DNA of 64,000 nt from Paracoccus saliphilus (GTDB taxonomy: Bacteria > Pseudomonadota > Alphaproteobacteria > Rhodobacterales > Rhodobacteraceae). The notes under the pieces were generated by a model. The model saw only the letters and a list, made by a program, of their open reading frames with translations, was not told where the DNA came from and ran no database searches. Numbering within the stretch: the first letter of the stretch is position 1; each line of letters begins with the position of its first letter. The stretch lies in the NCBI RefSeq assembly GCF_028553805.1, contig NZ_CP067140.1, positions 1,736,001 through 1,800,000 on the forward strand. The letters run 5' to 3'. Both the position numbers and the translations under genes were made by a program. Shown one piece after another: positions 18,771-28,600 of the stretch.

Positions 18771-18905
18771 GTGTACGCCCTGTGTACAGGCTGTGTACGG
18801 GTTGTGTACGCGCTGTGCGGCCAAAAACCCGGCAATTGTTGGTCAAGCGCGTTGTCTTGCGTTGCGCAACACCAAAGCGCAACGCGCGCTGGTGTTGCGG
18901 GGCCG
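18771..18905 (-). repeat. Composite 3' element, copy C (phased GTACAC boxes, dyad, GC repeats)
   Basis: Lies immediately 3' of edd and reads in the edd direction. On the plus strand GTGTAC occurs at 18771, 18782, 18793 and 18804 (11-bp period), then 19 nt, then the dyad-like CCGGCAATTGTTGG at 18829-18842, then GCGCAAC/GTTGCGC repeats up to the gene end. Layout and spacing are the same as in copies A (9399) and B (36003), although the dyad sequence differs. Confidence 0.75.
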
Positions 18906-18907
18906 CG

Positions 18908-20710
18908 TCAGACCACCACGCCGGCCCCTTCGGTCGCGGGACCGGCGACAGCGCGGAAGGCGGCGAACATCTCGCGCCCCATGCCCTCGCTGCTCGGCGC
19001 GGGGTCGAAGGCGGCGGGCTTGCGATCATCGAAATCCTCGGCAAGGCAGTCGATCGTGCCCATGGTCGCATCCATCCGGATCATGTCGCCGTCATGCACC
19101 CGCGCAAGCGGCCCGCCGACCGAAGCCTCGGGCGAAATATGGATCGCTGCGGGCACCTTGCCCGACGCCCCCGACATCCGCCCATCGGTCACCAGAGCGA
19201 CCTTGAGTCCCCGATCCTGCAGCACCGCGAGGGTCGGGGTCAGGGAATGCAGCTCGGGCATGCCATTCGCGCGAGGTCCTTGAAAACGCACGACAACAAT
19301 GGTGTCCTCGGTGAATTCTCCAGCCCTGAATGCGGCTTTCACCTGTTCCTGATCGCTGAACACGCGGGCTTTCGCCTCGATCACGTGACGTTCTTCGGCC
19401 ACCGCGCTGATCTTGATGACACCCCGGCCGAGATTGCCTTCAAGCTGTTTCAGGCCGCCGGTTTTTGCGAAAGGATCATGGGCCGGGCGAAGGATCTTGT
19501 CGTTCAGCGATTCCCTCGCGCCAGCTTCCCACCGGACGCGCTCGCCTTCCAGCTTGGGCTCGGCGGTGTAGCCGTCCAGCCCGGTGCCGTTGATCGTCTT
19601 GACATCGGGATGCAACAGCCCGGCATCCAGCAATTGCCCGATCATGTAACCGATTCCGCCCGCCGCGTGGAAATGGTTTACATCGGCCAGCCCGTTCGGA
19701 TAGACCCGCGCCATCAGCGGCACGGCCTCGGAGATGTCGTGGAAGTCCTCGATATCCAGCCGCACGCCCGCAGCCCGAGCCATCGCCGGTAAGTGCATGA
19801 CAAGATTGGTGGATCCCCCTGTCGCCATGAGCCCGACCATGCCGTTGACGAAGGCGCGTTCGTCCAGAACATCGCCCGCAGGCAGGTAGTCATTACCCAA
19901 GCGAGTGATCGCGGCGGCGCGTTCGACCCCGGCCACGGTCAGCGCCTCGCGCAGCGGTGTGTTGGGATTGACGAAGCTCGATCCCGGCAGGTGCAAGCCC
20001 ATGAATTCCATCAGCATCTGGTTGCTGTTGGCGGTGCCGTAGAAGGTGCAGGTGCCGGGCCCGTGATACGAGGCCATTTCGGCTGCCATCAACTCATCGC
20101 GCCCGATCTCACCCGTGGCGAATTGCTGGCGGACCTTTGACTTCTCGTCATTCGGCAGGCCCGAGGGCATTGGACCTGCGGGAATGAACACGGCGGGAAT
20201 ATGGCCGAAAGTCGCCGCGCCGATCACCAGCCCCGGCACGATCTTGTCGCAAACGCCCATGTAAAGCGCCGCGTCGAAACAATCATGCGACAGGGCCACC
20301 CCGGCCGCCAGCGCGATCACGTCGCGCGAGAAAAGTGACAGCTCCATCCCGGCGCGGCCCTGTGTGACGCCGTCGCACATGGCGGGCACGCCGCCCGCGA
20401 CCTGCACCGTGGCGCCAGCCGCATGGCCCGCGCGGCGGATAATGTCGGGATAACGCTCATAGGGCTGATGCGCCGAGAGCATGTCATTATAGGCAGTGAC
20501 GATGCCGATATTCGGCTTGCGCGTCGTCGCCATGTCTTCCTTGTCATCCATCGCGGCATAGGCATGTGCCTGGTTGCCGCAGGAAAGATGCGCGCGGCGG
20601 GGACCGTCCTCTGCCGCCTTGGCGATCTTTTTCAGATATTTGCCGCGGCTGTCTTGCGAGCGTTCGCGGATCCGGTCGGTGACGCGGTCGATGGTGGCGT
20701 GAAGGGTCAT
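18908..20710 (-). CDS. edd: 6-phosphogluconate dehydratase (Entner-Doudoroff)
   Basis: Dehydrates 6-phosphogluconate to KDPG, the first specific step of the Entner-Doudoroff pathway, using an iron-sulfur cluster in the cytoplasm. The 600-residue length fits Edd rather than IlvD. Landmarks are [63 protein letters not shown] and the C-terminal [23 protein letters not shown] precedes the ATG at 20710; the frame stays open to 20761 but that part runs through the operator. No eda is adjacent. The LacI-type operator at 20747-20760 implies sugar-responsive repression. Confidence 0.95.
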   Translation of the reverse strand: MTLHATIDRVTDRIRERSQDSRGKYLKKIAKAAEDGPRRAHLSCGNQAHAYAAMDDKEDMATTRKPNIGIVTAYNDMLSAHQPYERYPDIIRRAGHAAGATVQVAGGVPAMCDGVTQGRAGMELSLFSRDVIALAAGVALSHDCFDAALYMGVCDKIVPGLVIGAATFGHIPAVFIPAGPMPSGLPNDEKSKVRQQFATGEIGRDELMAAEMASYHGPGTCTFYGTANSNQMLMEFMGLHLPGSSFVNPNTPLREALTVAGVERAAAITRLGNDYLPAGDVLDERAFVNGMVGLMATGGSTNLVMHLPAMARAAGVRLDIEDFHDISEAVPLMARVYPNGLADVNHFHAAGGIGYMIGQLLDAGLLHPDVKTINGTGLDGYTAEPKLEGERVRWEAGARESLNDKILRPAHDPFAKTGGLKQLEGNLGRGVIKISAVAEERHVIEAKARVFSDQEQVKAAFRAGEFTEDTIVVVRFQGPRANGMPELHSLTPTLAVLQDRGLKVALVTDGRMSGASGKVPAAIHISPEASVGGPLARVHDGDMIRMDATMGTIDCLAEDFDDRKPAAFDPAPSSEGMGREMFAAFRAVAGPATEGAGVVV

Positions 20711-20746
20711 CTTGCGGCCTCCTCTGGCTTTGGGACGACTATATTC

Positions 20747-20760
20747 TGTTAGCGATAACA
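20747..20760. promoter_or_regulatory. Palindromic LacI/GntR-type operator upstream of edd
   Basis: TGTTAGCGATAACA is a near-perfect palindrome with the central CG and TGTTA/TAACA arms typical of LacI-family operators. It sits 37 bp before the edd start, where it would overlap the promoter. No LacI-family gene is in the window. Confidence 0.55.
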
Positions 20761-20803
20761 AAGCAAGTATTGCACGGCACTCCGGTGAAGGCCCGGCCTG
20801 CTC

Positions 20804-21616
20804 TTACTTGTCGGCTTTCTCCACGATCTTCGCCTGGTTCCAGAGCTGATCCATCTCGGCCAGGTCGCTGTCTTCCGGGCGACGGCTCTCGGCGGCCAGC
20901 GCGGCTTCGATCGACTGGAAGCGGCGGGTGAACTTGGTGTTGGCCCGGCGCAAGGCTTCTTCCGGGTCGATCTTCAGATGCCGCGCCAGATTGGCCATCA
21001 CGAACATCAGATCGCCGAATTCTTCCTCGAGCTCATCGGGTCCAAGCTCATCGCGCGCCTCGACCAGTTCGGCGGTTTCCTCGGAGATCTTGTCCAGAAC
21101 GTCTTCGGCGCCGGGCCAGTCGAAGCCCACCCGTGCGGCGCGATTTTGCAGCTTGATCGCCCGGGTCAGGGCGGGCAGGCCCAGGGCCACACCGTCCAGC
21201 GTCCCACGTTCGGCCTTGCCGGCACGTTCGGCGGCCTTGATAGCCTCCCAATCCTTGACCTGCTGTTCGGCGGATTTATCGCGGCTCTCATCGCCGAAGA
21301 CATGTGGATGGCGGAAGATCAGCTTGTCGGAAATCGCCGCCGCGCAATCGGCGAAATCGAACATCCCCTTTTCACGCGCCATCTGCGCATGAAAGACCAC
21401 CTGTAGCAGCAGATCGCCCAGTTCTCCGGGCAATTCGTCCCATGCCTTTCGGTCGATGGCGTCGGCGACCTCATGCGCCTCTTCGATCGTATAGGGCGCG
21501 ATAGAGGTGAAATCCTGCTCGATATCCCATGGACAACCGGTTTCAGGATCCCGCAACTTGTCCATGATATCGATCAGGCGGGCGATCTCGGTTCCCGCAT
21601 CCATGCTGTCTGCCAT
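20804..21616 (-). CDS. mazG: Nucleoside triphosphate pyrophosphohydrolase MazG
   Basis: Hydrolyses non-canonical or excess (d)NTPs to monophosphates and pyrophosphate, a housekeeping or stress role in the cytoplasm. The 270-residue protein has two tandem MazG domains, each with an EExxE-type metal motif: EEAHEVADAI in the first and EETAELVEARDE with EEEFGDLMFV in the second. RDPETGCPWDIEQDF is the family N-terminus. The ATG at 21616 is chosen; an in-frame ATG at 21604 is the alternative. It ends 93 bp before edd on the same strand. Confidence 0.93.
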   Translation of the reverse strand: MADSMDAGTEIARLIDIMDKLRDPETGCPWDIEQDFTSIAPYTIEEAHEVADAIDRKAWDELPGELGDLLLQVVFHAQMAREKGMFDFADCAAAISDKLIFRHPHVFGDESRDKSAEQQVKDWEAIKAAERAGKAERGTLDGVALGLPALTRAIKLQNRAARVGFDWPGAEDVLDKISEETAELVEARDELGPDELEEEFGDLMFVMANLARHLKIDPEEALRRANTKFTRRFQSIEAALAAESRRPEDSDLAEMDQLWNQAKIVEKADK

Positions 21617-21678
21617 TGCAATCCATCCCGTCCTCGGCTCCGATGGATCGATTGCCACAGCCCGGAAGGTGAGTCCAC

Positions 21679-22842
21679 ATGCCAGTCCTGAACCGTATCG
21701 CCGATTATACCGACGAGATGACCGCGTGGAGGCGACACCTGCACCAGCATCCCGAACTGGGCTTCGACTGTCACGAGACGGCGGCTTTCGTCGCCGCCCG
21801 GCTGCGCGAATTCGGTGTGGATGAAATTCACGAGGGAATCGGCCAGACCGGAATCGTCGCCATCGTGAAGGGGCGGGGCGAGGGGGCGACAATCGGTCTG
21901 CGGGCCGATATGGATGCCTTGCCGATGGAAGAGACCACCGGCGCGGAATGGGCCTCGAAAGTGCCGGGACGGATGCATGCCTGTGGACATGACGGACATA
22001 CGACGATGCTGTTGGGGGCCGCCAAATACCTGGCCGAAACGCGGAATTTTGCCGGCCGTGCGGCGCTGATCTTCCAACCCGCCGAAGAGAATGGCGGCGG
22101 TGGCGACGCGATGGTGCGCGAGGGCATGATGGAGCGTTTTGGTATCAACCGGGTCTTCGCGATGCATAACAGCCCGAACCATCGGGCGGGCAGCATTTAT
22201 ACCACGCCCGGACCGATCATGGCGGCGGTGGACAGTTTCGAGATCGACGTGAAGGGGCGTGGCGGGCATGGCGCCATGCCGCATCTGACCGCCGATCCCG
22301 TCGTCGCGGCGGTGGCCATCGTGAACGCGATCCAGACGATTTCCAGCCGCAATCACTATGCACTGGACGATCTGGTCATCTCGGTGACCCAGATCCATAC
22401 AGGCAGCGCCGACAATATCGTGCCCGACGATGCCTGGATCTGCGGGACGGTGCGGACATTCGACCCCCAGGTCCGCGAGATGGTCCAACGCCGCCTCTCC
22501 GAGATTTGCGTGGGGCAGGGCGCGGCCTATGATGTCAGTGCCGAGTTGACCTATATCGAAGGCTATCCGGCCACGGTGAACGATCCCGATCAGGCCAGTT
22601 TTGCGGCCGAAATCGCCCGCGAGGTGGCGGGAGATGCCAATGTCGAGGATTCGATCGGCCGCGAGATGGGAGCGGAAGATTTCAGCTATATGCTGAATGT
22701 GCGTCCGGGCTGTTACCTGTTCCTCGGGCAGGGCGAGGGGCCCGGAGTTCACAATCCCGGTTATGATTTCAACGACGAGATCGCTCCGCTCGGCGCAAGC
22801 TTTTTCGCGCGGCTGGTCGAACGCGGGCAGCCGGCATCGTAA
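21679..22842 (+). CDS. M20-family amidohydrolase (hippurate hydrolase-like)
   Basis: A 387-residue M20D peptidase/amidohydrolase. The di-metal site residues are visible in RADMDALPM, MHACGHDGHT and FQPAEENGGG. The dimerisation domain contains GRGGHGAMPH, with the conserved GHGA. Enzymes of this type cleave N-acyl amino acids such as hippurate or N-acetyl and indole-acetyl conjugates; the actual substrate cannot be fixed. GGAAGGTGAG precedes the ATG. It is divergent from mazG. Confidence 0.9.
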   Translation: MPVLNRIADYTDEMTAWRRHLHQHPELGFDCHETAAFVAARLREFGVDEIHEGIGQTGIVAIVKGRGEGATIGLRADMDALPMEETTGAEWASKVPGRMHACGHDGHTTMLLGAAKYLAETRNFAGRAALIFQPAEENGGGGDAMVREGMMERFGINRVFAMHNSPNHRAGSIYTTPGPIMAAVDSFEIDVKGRGGHGAMPHLTADPVVAAVAIVNAIQTISSRNHYALDDLVISVTQIHTGSADNIVPDDAWICGTVRTFDPQVREMVQRRLSEICVGQGAAYDVSAELTYIEGYPATVNDPDQASFAAEIAREVAGDANVEDSIGREMGAEDFSYMLNVRPGCYLFLGQGEGPGVHNPGYDFNDEIAPLGASFFARLVERGQPAS

Positions 22843-22863
22843 ATGACATGATATTCTGAAAAG

Positions 22864-22888
22864 GGGGTTGGGCGGTCGGTTCAACCCC
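22864..22888 (+). terminator. Hairpin 3' of the amidohydrolase gene
   Basis: GGGGTTG (22864-22870) and CAACCCC (22882-22888) form a 7-bp stem with an 11-nt loop, 21 nt past the stop and between converging genes. No T-run follows. Confidence 0.4.
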
Positions 22889-22927
22889 TGTACAGGCGGC
22901 GCAAACAGATCAATCCGTGGTACAGGC

Positions 22928-23515
22928 TCAAAACCTGAATGAGGCGCGAAACTGTGTCAGCGCGGCATTCACGTCGGTTTCGGGATATCCGCTGAAATCG
23001 TCGAAGCCCTGTTTCGTATGTTCGATTCCAAGCGTCAGATGATCCGTAACCTGCATATTCGCGCCCAATCCGTAAACCAGCCCGGAAGACGGGTTCAGAT
23101 CCGGGCTGTCAGGGATGAAATATGCGGTTCCGAAAACTCCGTAGGGTGCAAATCTGCCAAGATCGACACCGAAAACGGTTTTGAATCGCAGCAGTTTATG
23201 CCGACCCTCGTCGGCGTCGCGCCGGATCATGGCTGCATCGACTTCGGCCCCGGCGAGAAAGCGTCCGTGATCGACAAGACGGCCGAAATGAAGCCCGTAG
23301 CCGGTGAAATCGCCCAGGTCTTCGATGCCATTTTCGTCAGTCAGGGATGCGTTGCCCGAGCCGGATTGCAATCCGGCATAAAAGCCCTTCCAGTCGCCTC
23401 CGATGCTCCGGTCGCCGATTTCGATCGCCGAGGAAAGCGTGGTGGAGGGGGAATCTTTCGCGAAAGCGGCGGATGACAGCATGACGACAGCTGCCATGAT
23501 GGGGATGCATTTCAT
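22928..23515 (-). CDS. Small outer-membrane beta-barrel protein
   Basis: A 195-residue protein with a signal peptide (residues 1-19, ending AFA) and then alternating short strands ending in the aromatic FRASFRF typical of outer-membrane barrels. GDWKGFYAGLQSGSGNASL resembles the start of Omp25/OmpA-like 8-strand barrels. GGAGTG precedes the ATG. The role is unknown. It converges with the amidohydrolase gene. Confidence 0.75.
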   Translation of the reverse strand: MKCIPIMAAVVMLSSAAFAKDSPSTTLSSAIEIGDRSIGGDWKGFYAGLQSGSGNASLTDENGIEDLGDFTGYGLHFGRLVDHGRFLAGAEVDAAMIRRDADEGRHKLLRFKTVFGVDLGRFAPYGVFGTAYFIPDSPDLNPSSGLVYGLGANMQVTDHLTLGIEHTKQGFDDFSGYPETDVNAALTQFRASFRF

Positions 23516-23763
23516 ATTCCACTCCGGCTTGGTTGGGGCGTTTGGCGCGATTCGGATGCCGGGTATCCTTGCCGCTCTACTGTTAATAACCCCTTAAGAT
23601 CGGGGATTTTCATCCGGATCACGGCAATTTCGGCAGCTTCGTTTACCGATACTCGATCCTGTGTCGTGCAGTTTCTTGCCAATGCCCGGCCGCGCAGATA
23701 GGTTGCGCGCCAACTCGAATTGGTCGGCCTCAAGGTCCGGCCTGACAGCCGAAAGGAAACCGC

Positions 23764-24093
23764 ATGTTTGCTACCCCTGCCTTTGCTCAGGCCGCCGGAG
23801 GTTCCGGTGGCGCAGCCTTTGCGCAGTTCATCCCGCTGATCCTGATCTTCGCGATCATGTATTTCCTGATGATCCGGCCACAGCAAAAGCGGGCCAAGCA
23901 GCATCGCGAAATGGTTGCGGCGCTGAAAAAGGGCGACCAGGTCGTCACCCAGGGTGGGCTGATCGGCAAGGTCGCGAGCGCCCGCGACGACGAACTGGAA
24001 GTCGAGGTCGCGCAGGGCGTCAAGGTCCGCGTGGTCCGTTCGACGATTGCCCAGGTCATCACCGCGACCACCCCGGCCGCCGCCAATAACTGA
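23764..24093 (+). CDS. yajC: Sec translocase accessory subunit YajC
   Basis: A 109-residue single-span membrane protein that joins SecDF-YidC to the SecYEG channel. The family core FAIMYFLMIRPQQKRAKQHREMV is clear, followed by a small soluble domain (QVVTQGGLIGKV). The ATG follows AAAGGAAAC. It heads yajC-secD-secF, 14 bp before secD. Confidence 0.95.
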   Translation: MFATPAFAQAAGGSGGAAFAQFIPLILIFAIMYFLMIRPQQKRAKQHREMVAALKKGDQVVTQGGLIGKVASARDDELEVEVAQGVKVRVVRSTIAQVITATTPAAANN

Positions 24094-24107
24094 GGGCTCG
24101 ACGCCAA

Positions 24108-25772
24108 ATGCTTCAGATCGACCGCTGGAAACGCATCCTGATCATCGGGATCTGCGTGCTGGGGCTGGCCTATGCCATGCCCAACCTGTTCTACGAACGG
24201 GTCGAGGCGCATAATGATGCCGTGGCCACGGTCGAGAAGACCGGCGTCAGCACTCCGGAGCTGGAGGCGGCGGAAGCGGGTTGGCCGGGCTGGTTGCCGA
24301 ACGGGCTGGTCAATCTGGGGCTCGACCTGCGTGGCGGTGCGCATCTTCTGGCCGAGGTGCGGGTGAGCGAGGTCTACAAGTCGCGCATGGACGCGCTCTG
24401 GCCCGATCTGCGCCGTGCATTGGCCGATGAGCGCGCCACGATCGGTACGATCCGCCGGGTGCAGTCTTCGGAAGGCACATTGAAGATCGAGATCGGCAAC
24501 CCCGACCAGATGGCGCGGGCGGTCGAGATCGCGCGCGGCTTTTCCGATCCCGTTGCCAGCCTGACCGGGGCAGGGCAGTCCAGCCTGGACATCAATGCCG
24601 ATGGCAACGCGATGACGATCCAGTTGTCAGAGGCCGAAAAGGTCGCAACCGATGACCGGACCATCCAGCAAAGCCTCGAGATCATCCGTCGGCGCGTGGA
24701 CGAGGTCGGCACCCGTGAACCCACCATCATGCGGCAGGGCACCGACCGGATCCTGATCCAGGTGCCGGGCATCGGTTCGGCCGAGGAACTCAAGGCGCTG
24801 ATCGGCACGACCGCCAAACTGACCTTCAACCCCGTCGCGGGCACCGGCTCGGATCCGGATGCACCGGTCGATGTGGGGCAGGTGGTGCTGCCCGATGCCG
24901 AGCAGGAGGGGGTTTACTACACGATCGAGGAAACTCCCGTCGTCTCCGGCGAAGAGCTGAACGACGCGTTGCCCTCGACCGATCAGAACGGGCAGCCTTC
25001 GGTCGATTTCCGTTTCAACCCGACTGGCGCGCGGAAATTCGGTGCCTACACATCGGCCAATGTCGGCCAGCCCTTCGCCATCGTTCTGGACGATCAGGTG
25101 ATCTCGGCCCCGGTGATCCGGCAGGCCATCACCACCGGATCGGGGCAGATTTCGGGCTCCATGACATTCGATGAGGCCAACCAACTGGCCATCCTGCTTC
25201 GTGCCGGTGCATTGCCCGCCGAGCTGACCTTCCTCGAAGAGCGGACGGTCGGACCGGAACTGGGGCAGGACAGTATCGATGCGGGCAAGATTGCCTCGAT
25301 GGTGGGTTTCGTGGCCGTGATCGTGCTGATGGTCCTGTCCTACGGAAAATTCGGGGTATTCGCCTCGATCGCGCTGGCCATCAATATGGGACTGATCTTT
25401 GGTGTGCTCTCGATGATCGGTGCTACACTGACCTTGCCCGGCATCGCGGGGATCGTGCTGACCATCGGCATGGCGGTCGATGCCAATGTGCTGGTCTTCG
25501 AGCGTATTCGAGAAGAGTTGAGGACCGCCCGCGGTCCGGCCCGCGCGATAGAGTTGGGTTATGAAAAGGCGATGTCGGCGATCGTGGATGCCAATATCAC
25601 CACGCTGATCATCGCCGCGATCCTGTTCGCTCTGGGCTCGGGTCCGGTCAAGGGCTTTGCGGTGACGCTGAGCATCGGCATCGTCACTTCGGTCTTTACG
25701 GCACTGTGGGTGACGCGACTGATGACCGTCACATGGTTCGAACGCGCCCGCCCGCGCCAGATCGAGGTGTAA
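24108..25772 (+). CDS. secD: Protein translocase subunit SecD
   Basis: With SecF it uses the proton motive force to pull exported proteins through SecYEG. The 554-residue protein has one N-terminal helix, a large periplasmic P1 domain beginning LGLDLRGGAHLL, the conserved P1-P4 base (RRRVDEVGTREP), and from about residue 390 five more helices with MAVDANVLVFERIREE. It is followed after 1 bp by secF. Confidence 0.97.
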   Translation: MLQIDRWKRILIIGICVLGLAYAMPNLFYERVEAHNDAVATVEKTGVSTPELEAAEAGWPGWLPNGLVNLGLDLRGGAHLLAEVRVSEVYKSRMDALWPDLRRALADERATIGTIRRVQSSEGTLKIEIGNPDQMARAVEIARGFSDPVASLTGAGQSSLDINADGNAMTIQLSEAEKVATDDRTIQQSLEIIRRRVDEVGTREPTIMRQGTDRILIQVPGIGSAEELKALIGTTAKLTFNPVAGTGSDPDAPVDVGQVVLPDAEQEGVYYTIEETPVVSGEELNDALPSTDQNGQPSVDFRFNPTGARKFGAYTSANVGQPFAIVLDDQVISAPVIRQAITTGSGQISGSMTFDEANQLAILLRAGALPAELTFLEERTVGPELGQDSIDAGKIASMVGFVAVIVLMVLSYGKFGVFASIALAINMGLIFGVLSMIGATLTLPGIAGIVLTIGMAVDANVLVFERIREELRTARGPARAIELGYEKAMSAIVDANITTLIIAAILFALGSGPVKGFAVTLSIGIVTSVFTALWVTRLMTVTWFERARPRQIEV

Positions 25773-25773
25773 C

Positions 25774-26748
25774 ATGGCTTTCCGTCTGAAACTGGTTCCC
25801 CAGGACACCAAGATCGACTTCTTTCGCTGGCAGTTCCTGACCTTCGGGATCTCTTCTGCCATGATCGTGCTGTCGGTCGTGTTCCTGGTGATGTTCGGTC
25901 TGAATTTCGGCATCGATTTCAAGGGCGGCACGACGATCCGGACCGAATCCACGCAAGAGGTGGATGTCGGCGCCTATCGCGAGGCATTGCAGCCTCTTGG
26001 TCTGGGCGACGTGGCGATTTCGCAGGTGTTCGACCCGACATTCGGCCCCGATCAGAATGTCGCCCAGGTCCGTATCAGCGCGCAGGATGGTGTCGAATCC
26101 GTGACCCCGGAAACCATCAATGCCGTCGAGGCGGCTTTGAAAGAGGTCGATTCCTCGATCACCTTCCCATCGGTCGAATCGGTCGGTCCCAAGGTGTCGG
26201 GGGAACTGATCAATACCGCGATCTATGCCGTTCTCGCGTCGCTGGCGGCGATCTCGGTCTATATCTGGCTGCGCTTCGAATGGCAGTTCTCGATCGGGGC
26301 CATCGTCTCGCTGGTTCATGACGTGGTTATCACCATGGGTGTCTTCGCGCTGTTCCAGATCAAGTTCGACCTTGCGACCGTGGCGGCATTGCTTACCATC
26401 GTGGGTTATTCGATCAACGATACGGTTGTCGTGTTCGACCGGCTGCGCGAGAACCTGATGAAATACAAGAAGCGTGCCCTGCGTGACGTGATGAACCTGT
26501 CGGTGAACGAGACCCTCAGCCGCACGGTGATGACCTCGGGCACGACGCTCGTGGCACTGATCGCGCTCTTGGTGCTGGGCGGCGACGTGATCCGTGGCTT
26601 TGTCTTCGCGATCACCTTCGGGATCGTGATCGGCACCTATTCCTCGATCTATGTGGCCAAGAACGTGGTTCTGTGGCTTGGCGTCAAGCGCGACTGGTCG
26701 AAAAAAGATCCCAAGGAAGCGGCATTTCCGGGAGCCGAGGCCCCCTGA
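25774..26748 (+). CDS. secF: Protein translocase subunit SecF
   Basis: The 324-residue partner of SecD. It shows the SecF head NFGIDFKGGTTIRTE, the periplasmic segment and the signature GYSINDTVVVFDRLRENL in the membrane domain. Its stop overlaps the next start (TGATG-type), coupling it to the Mth938-type gene. Confidence 0.97.
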   Translation: MAFRLKLVPQDTKIDFFRWQFLTFGISSAMIVLSVVFLVMFGLNFGIDFKGGTTIRTESTQEVDVGAYREALQPLGLGDVAISQVFDPTFGPDQNVAQVRISAQDGVESVTPETINAVEAALKEVDSSITFPSVESVGPKVSGELINTAIYAVLASLAAISVYIWLRFEWQFSIGAIVSLVHDVVITMGVFALFQIKFDLATVAALLTIVGYSINDTVVVFDRLRENLMKYKKRALRDVMNLSVNETLSRTVMTSGTTLVALIALLVLGGDVIRGFVFAITFGIVIGTYSSIYVAKNVVLWLGVKRDWSKKDPKEAAFPGAEAP

Positions 26749-27101
26749 TGGCGATGAAGCCCACAGATTTCGACGGAGCGGTGCCGGTTGACGGCTACGG
26801 CCCCGGTTTCTTCCGCGTGGGCGGAGAGGTCATCCAGGGCCCGGTCCTCGTCGAACAGGGGGGAGCGCAGCCTTGGGAAGGGCTGGAGGATCGCGCAGCG
26901 CTTTTGGCTTTGGTCGGTCGTATTGACGTATTGTTCCTGGGAATGGGGGAAGAGATCGCCCATCCGCCGGGTGATCTGGTCGATGCGCTGGAAGAGGTCG
27001 GGGTGATGGTCGAGGCGATGGCCTCTCCCACGGCGGCCCGCACCTATAACGTGACCTTGTCCGAAGGCCGTCGCGTCGCCTGCGCGCTTTTACCCCTGTG
27101 A
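26748..27101 (+). CDS. Mth938/NDUFAF3-like domain protein (DUF498)
   Basis: A 117-residue protein with the Mth938 fold, recognised from [31 protein letters not shown] and [23 protein letters not shown]. The eukaryotic relative NDUFAF3 helps assemble complex I; the bacterial role is not settled. It overlaps secF by 1 nt and ccmA by 4 nt (GTGA), joining the sec and ccm genes into one probable transcript. Confidence 0.88.
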   Translation: MAMKPTDFDGAVPVDGYGPGFFRVGGEVIQGPVLVEQGGAQPWEGLEDRAALLALVGRIDVLFLGMGEEIAHPPGDLVDALEEVGVMVEAMASPTAARTYNVTLSEGRRVACALLPL

Positions 27102-27727
27102 CTCTGCTTGCCGTCCATGACCTTGCCGCCGCCCGCGGCGGGATCAGGGCGGTGGAAGGTGTGTCCTTTACCCTGGATCCCGGAGAGGCGCTAATCCTGC
27201 GCGGCCCGAACGGCATCGGCAAGACGACGCTTCTGCGCTGCGTGGCGGGGTTGCAACCGGCGGCCGGCGGGCGGATCGAGATGACCGAGGACTCGGTTGC
27301 CTATGCAGCCCATGCGGATGGCTTGAAAGCCGCGCTGACAGTGACCGAGAACCTGCGCTTCTGGGCGCGGATATTCGGTGGCGAAAGCGTCGATCAGGCT
27401 TTGGCCGCGATGGATCTGACTGCGCTGGCCGATCGTCCAGCAGCGGCACTGTCCGCCGGACAGAAGCGGCGATTGGGGCTTGCACGACTGATGGTCACGG
27501 GACGCCCGCTTTGGGTTCTGGACGAGCCGACCGTGTCGCTTGATGCCGTCTCGGTCCAGCGCTTCGCAGAGGCGGTCCGGACGCATTTGGCCCAAGGAAG
27601 TGCGGCACTGATGGCGACGCATATCGACCTTGGGCTGGAAGAGGCGCGAGTGCTGGACCTGACCCCCTATCGCGCCAGGCCGGGACGATCCGGGAGGCCT
27701 GCAGGCTTCAACGAGGCTTTCGCATGA
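27098..27727 (+). CDS. ccmA: Cytochrome c biogenesis ABC ATPase CcmA
   Basis: ATPase of the CcmABCD heme-handling complex of system I cytochrome c maturation. The 209-residue product has Walker [10 protein letters not shown], signature [14 protein letters not shown] and Walker [13 protein letters not shown]. The start is GTG at 27098, overlapping the previous stop. A dispersed hairpin element separates it from ccmB, which is unusual in an otherwise tight operon. Confidence 0.93.
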   Translation: MTLLAVHDLAAARGGIRAVEGVSFTLDPGEALILRGPNGIGKTTLLRCVAGLQPAAGGRIEMTEDSVAYAAHADGLKAALTVTENLRFWARIFGGESVDQALAAMDLTALADRPAAALSAGQKRRLGLARLMVTGRPLWVLDEPTVSLDAVSVQRFAEAVRTHLAQGSAALMATHIDLGLEEARVLDLTPYRARPGRSGRPAGFNEAFA

Positions 27728-27758
27728 GCCGATCCGTGTCAGACCTGCCCTACAAGGA

Positions 27759-27830
27759 TTGCGTCCCGCGACAGCCGGGGGGCGCTTCGCCTCCCCGGAC
27801 CCCCCCGAAGATATTTTTGCAAAGAAGAAA
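27759..27830 (+). repeat. Dispersed hairpin/GATATTT/GAAGAAG element (copy 4), between ccmA and ccmB
   Basis: TTGCGTCCCGCGACAG leads to a long hairpin: CCGGGG at 27775-27780 pairs with CCCCGG at 27793-27798, and inside it GGCG/CGCC around a CTT loop. Then come ACCCCCCGAAGATATTTTTGC and AAAGAAGAAAG. It fills most of the 175-bp gap inside the ccm operon and could attenuate ccmB-G. Confidence 0.75.
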
Positions 27831-27902
27831 GCGGGCGAGTGCGGGTTCGTCTCGCGCCGGAATCGGCGGTCCCGCAGATCGTAACCGGGGGGAGGGCCAC
27901 AG

Positions 27903-28559
27903 ATGCTGGCCCTGCTGAAGCGCGATCTTGCCCTTGCCACCCGCGCGGGCGGCGGTTTCGGCCTTGCGGTCGCGTTTTTCCTGATCCTCTGCGCATTGGT
28001 GCCCTTTGGCGTCGGTCCCGAGACCAGCGCACTGCGTCCCATCGCGCCGGGAATCCTCTGGGTCGGGGCACTGCTTTCCTGCCTGTTGTCGCTGGATCGC
28101 ATCTTTGCGCTGGATTACGAGGATGGCAGTCTTGATCTGCTGGCCACCGCGCCGATCCCGTTGGAGGCGGTCACTGCCCTCAAGGCATTGGCGCATTGGA
28201 TCACCACCGGATTGCCGCTGATTGCCACCGCGCCGGTTTTCGGCATCCTGCTGCATTTGCCGGGGCAGGCCACCGGCTGGCTGATCGTCTCGCTGCTGAT
28301 CGGCACACCGGCGCTGTCGATGCTTGGCGCATTCGGAGCGGCGATCACCGTGGGGCTGCGCCGGGGTGGGCTACTTTTGTCGCTCTTGGTTCTGCCGCTC
28401 TATATCCCCACGCTGATCTTCGGTACCGAGATCATCCGGCGCGGCGCGGAGGGGGGCGATCCCACCACGCCGATCCTGTTCCTTGCCGGAATCACCGCCG
28501 GGGTCATGGCTCTGGTGCCGTTCGCCGCCGCCGCCGCCCTGCGGGTCAATCTGCGGTGA
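27903..28559 (+). CDS. ccmB: Heme exporter membrane subunit CcmB
   Basis: The 218-residue, six-helix permease-like partner of CcmA. The start MLALLKRDLALATR and FALDYEDGSLDLLATAPIPLE are typical CcmB sequences. GGGAGG precedes the ATG. It is separated from ccmA by the repeat at 27759 and from ccmC by 41 bp. Confidence 0.93.
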   Translation: MLALLKRDLALATRAGGGFGLAVAFFLILCALVPFGVGPETSALRPIAPGILWVGALLSCLLSLDRIFALDYEDGSLDLLATAPIPLEAVTALKALAHWITTGLPLIATAPVFGILLHLPGQATGWLIVSLLIGTPALSMLGAFGAAITVGLRRGGLLLSLLVLPLYIPTLIFGTEIIRRGAEGGDPTTPILFLAGITAGVMALVPFAAAAALRVNLR

Positions 28560-28600
28560 GAGGGCTTGAGGGGCGCGCGCGCCGAGGATAGGGGAGACAT

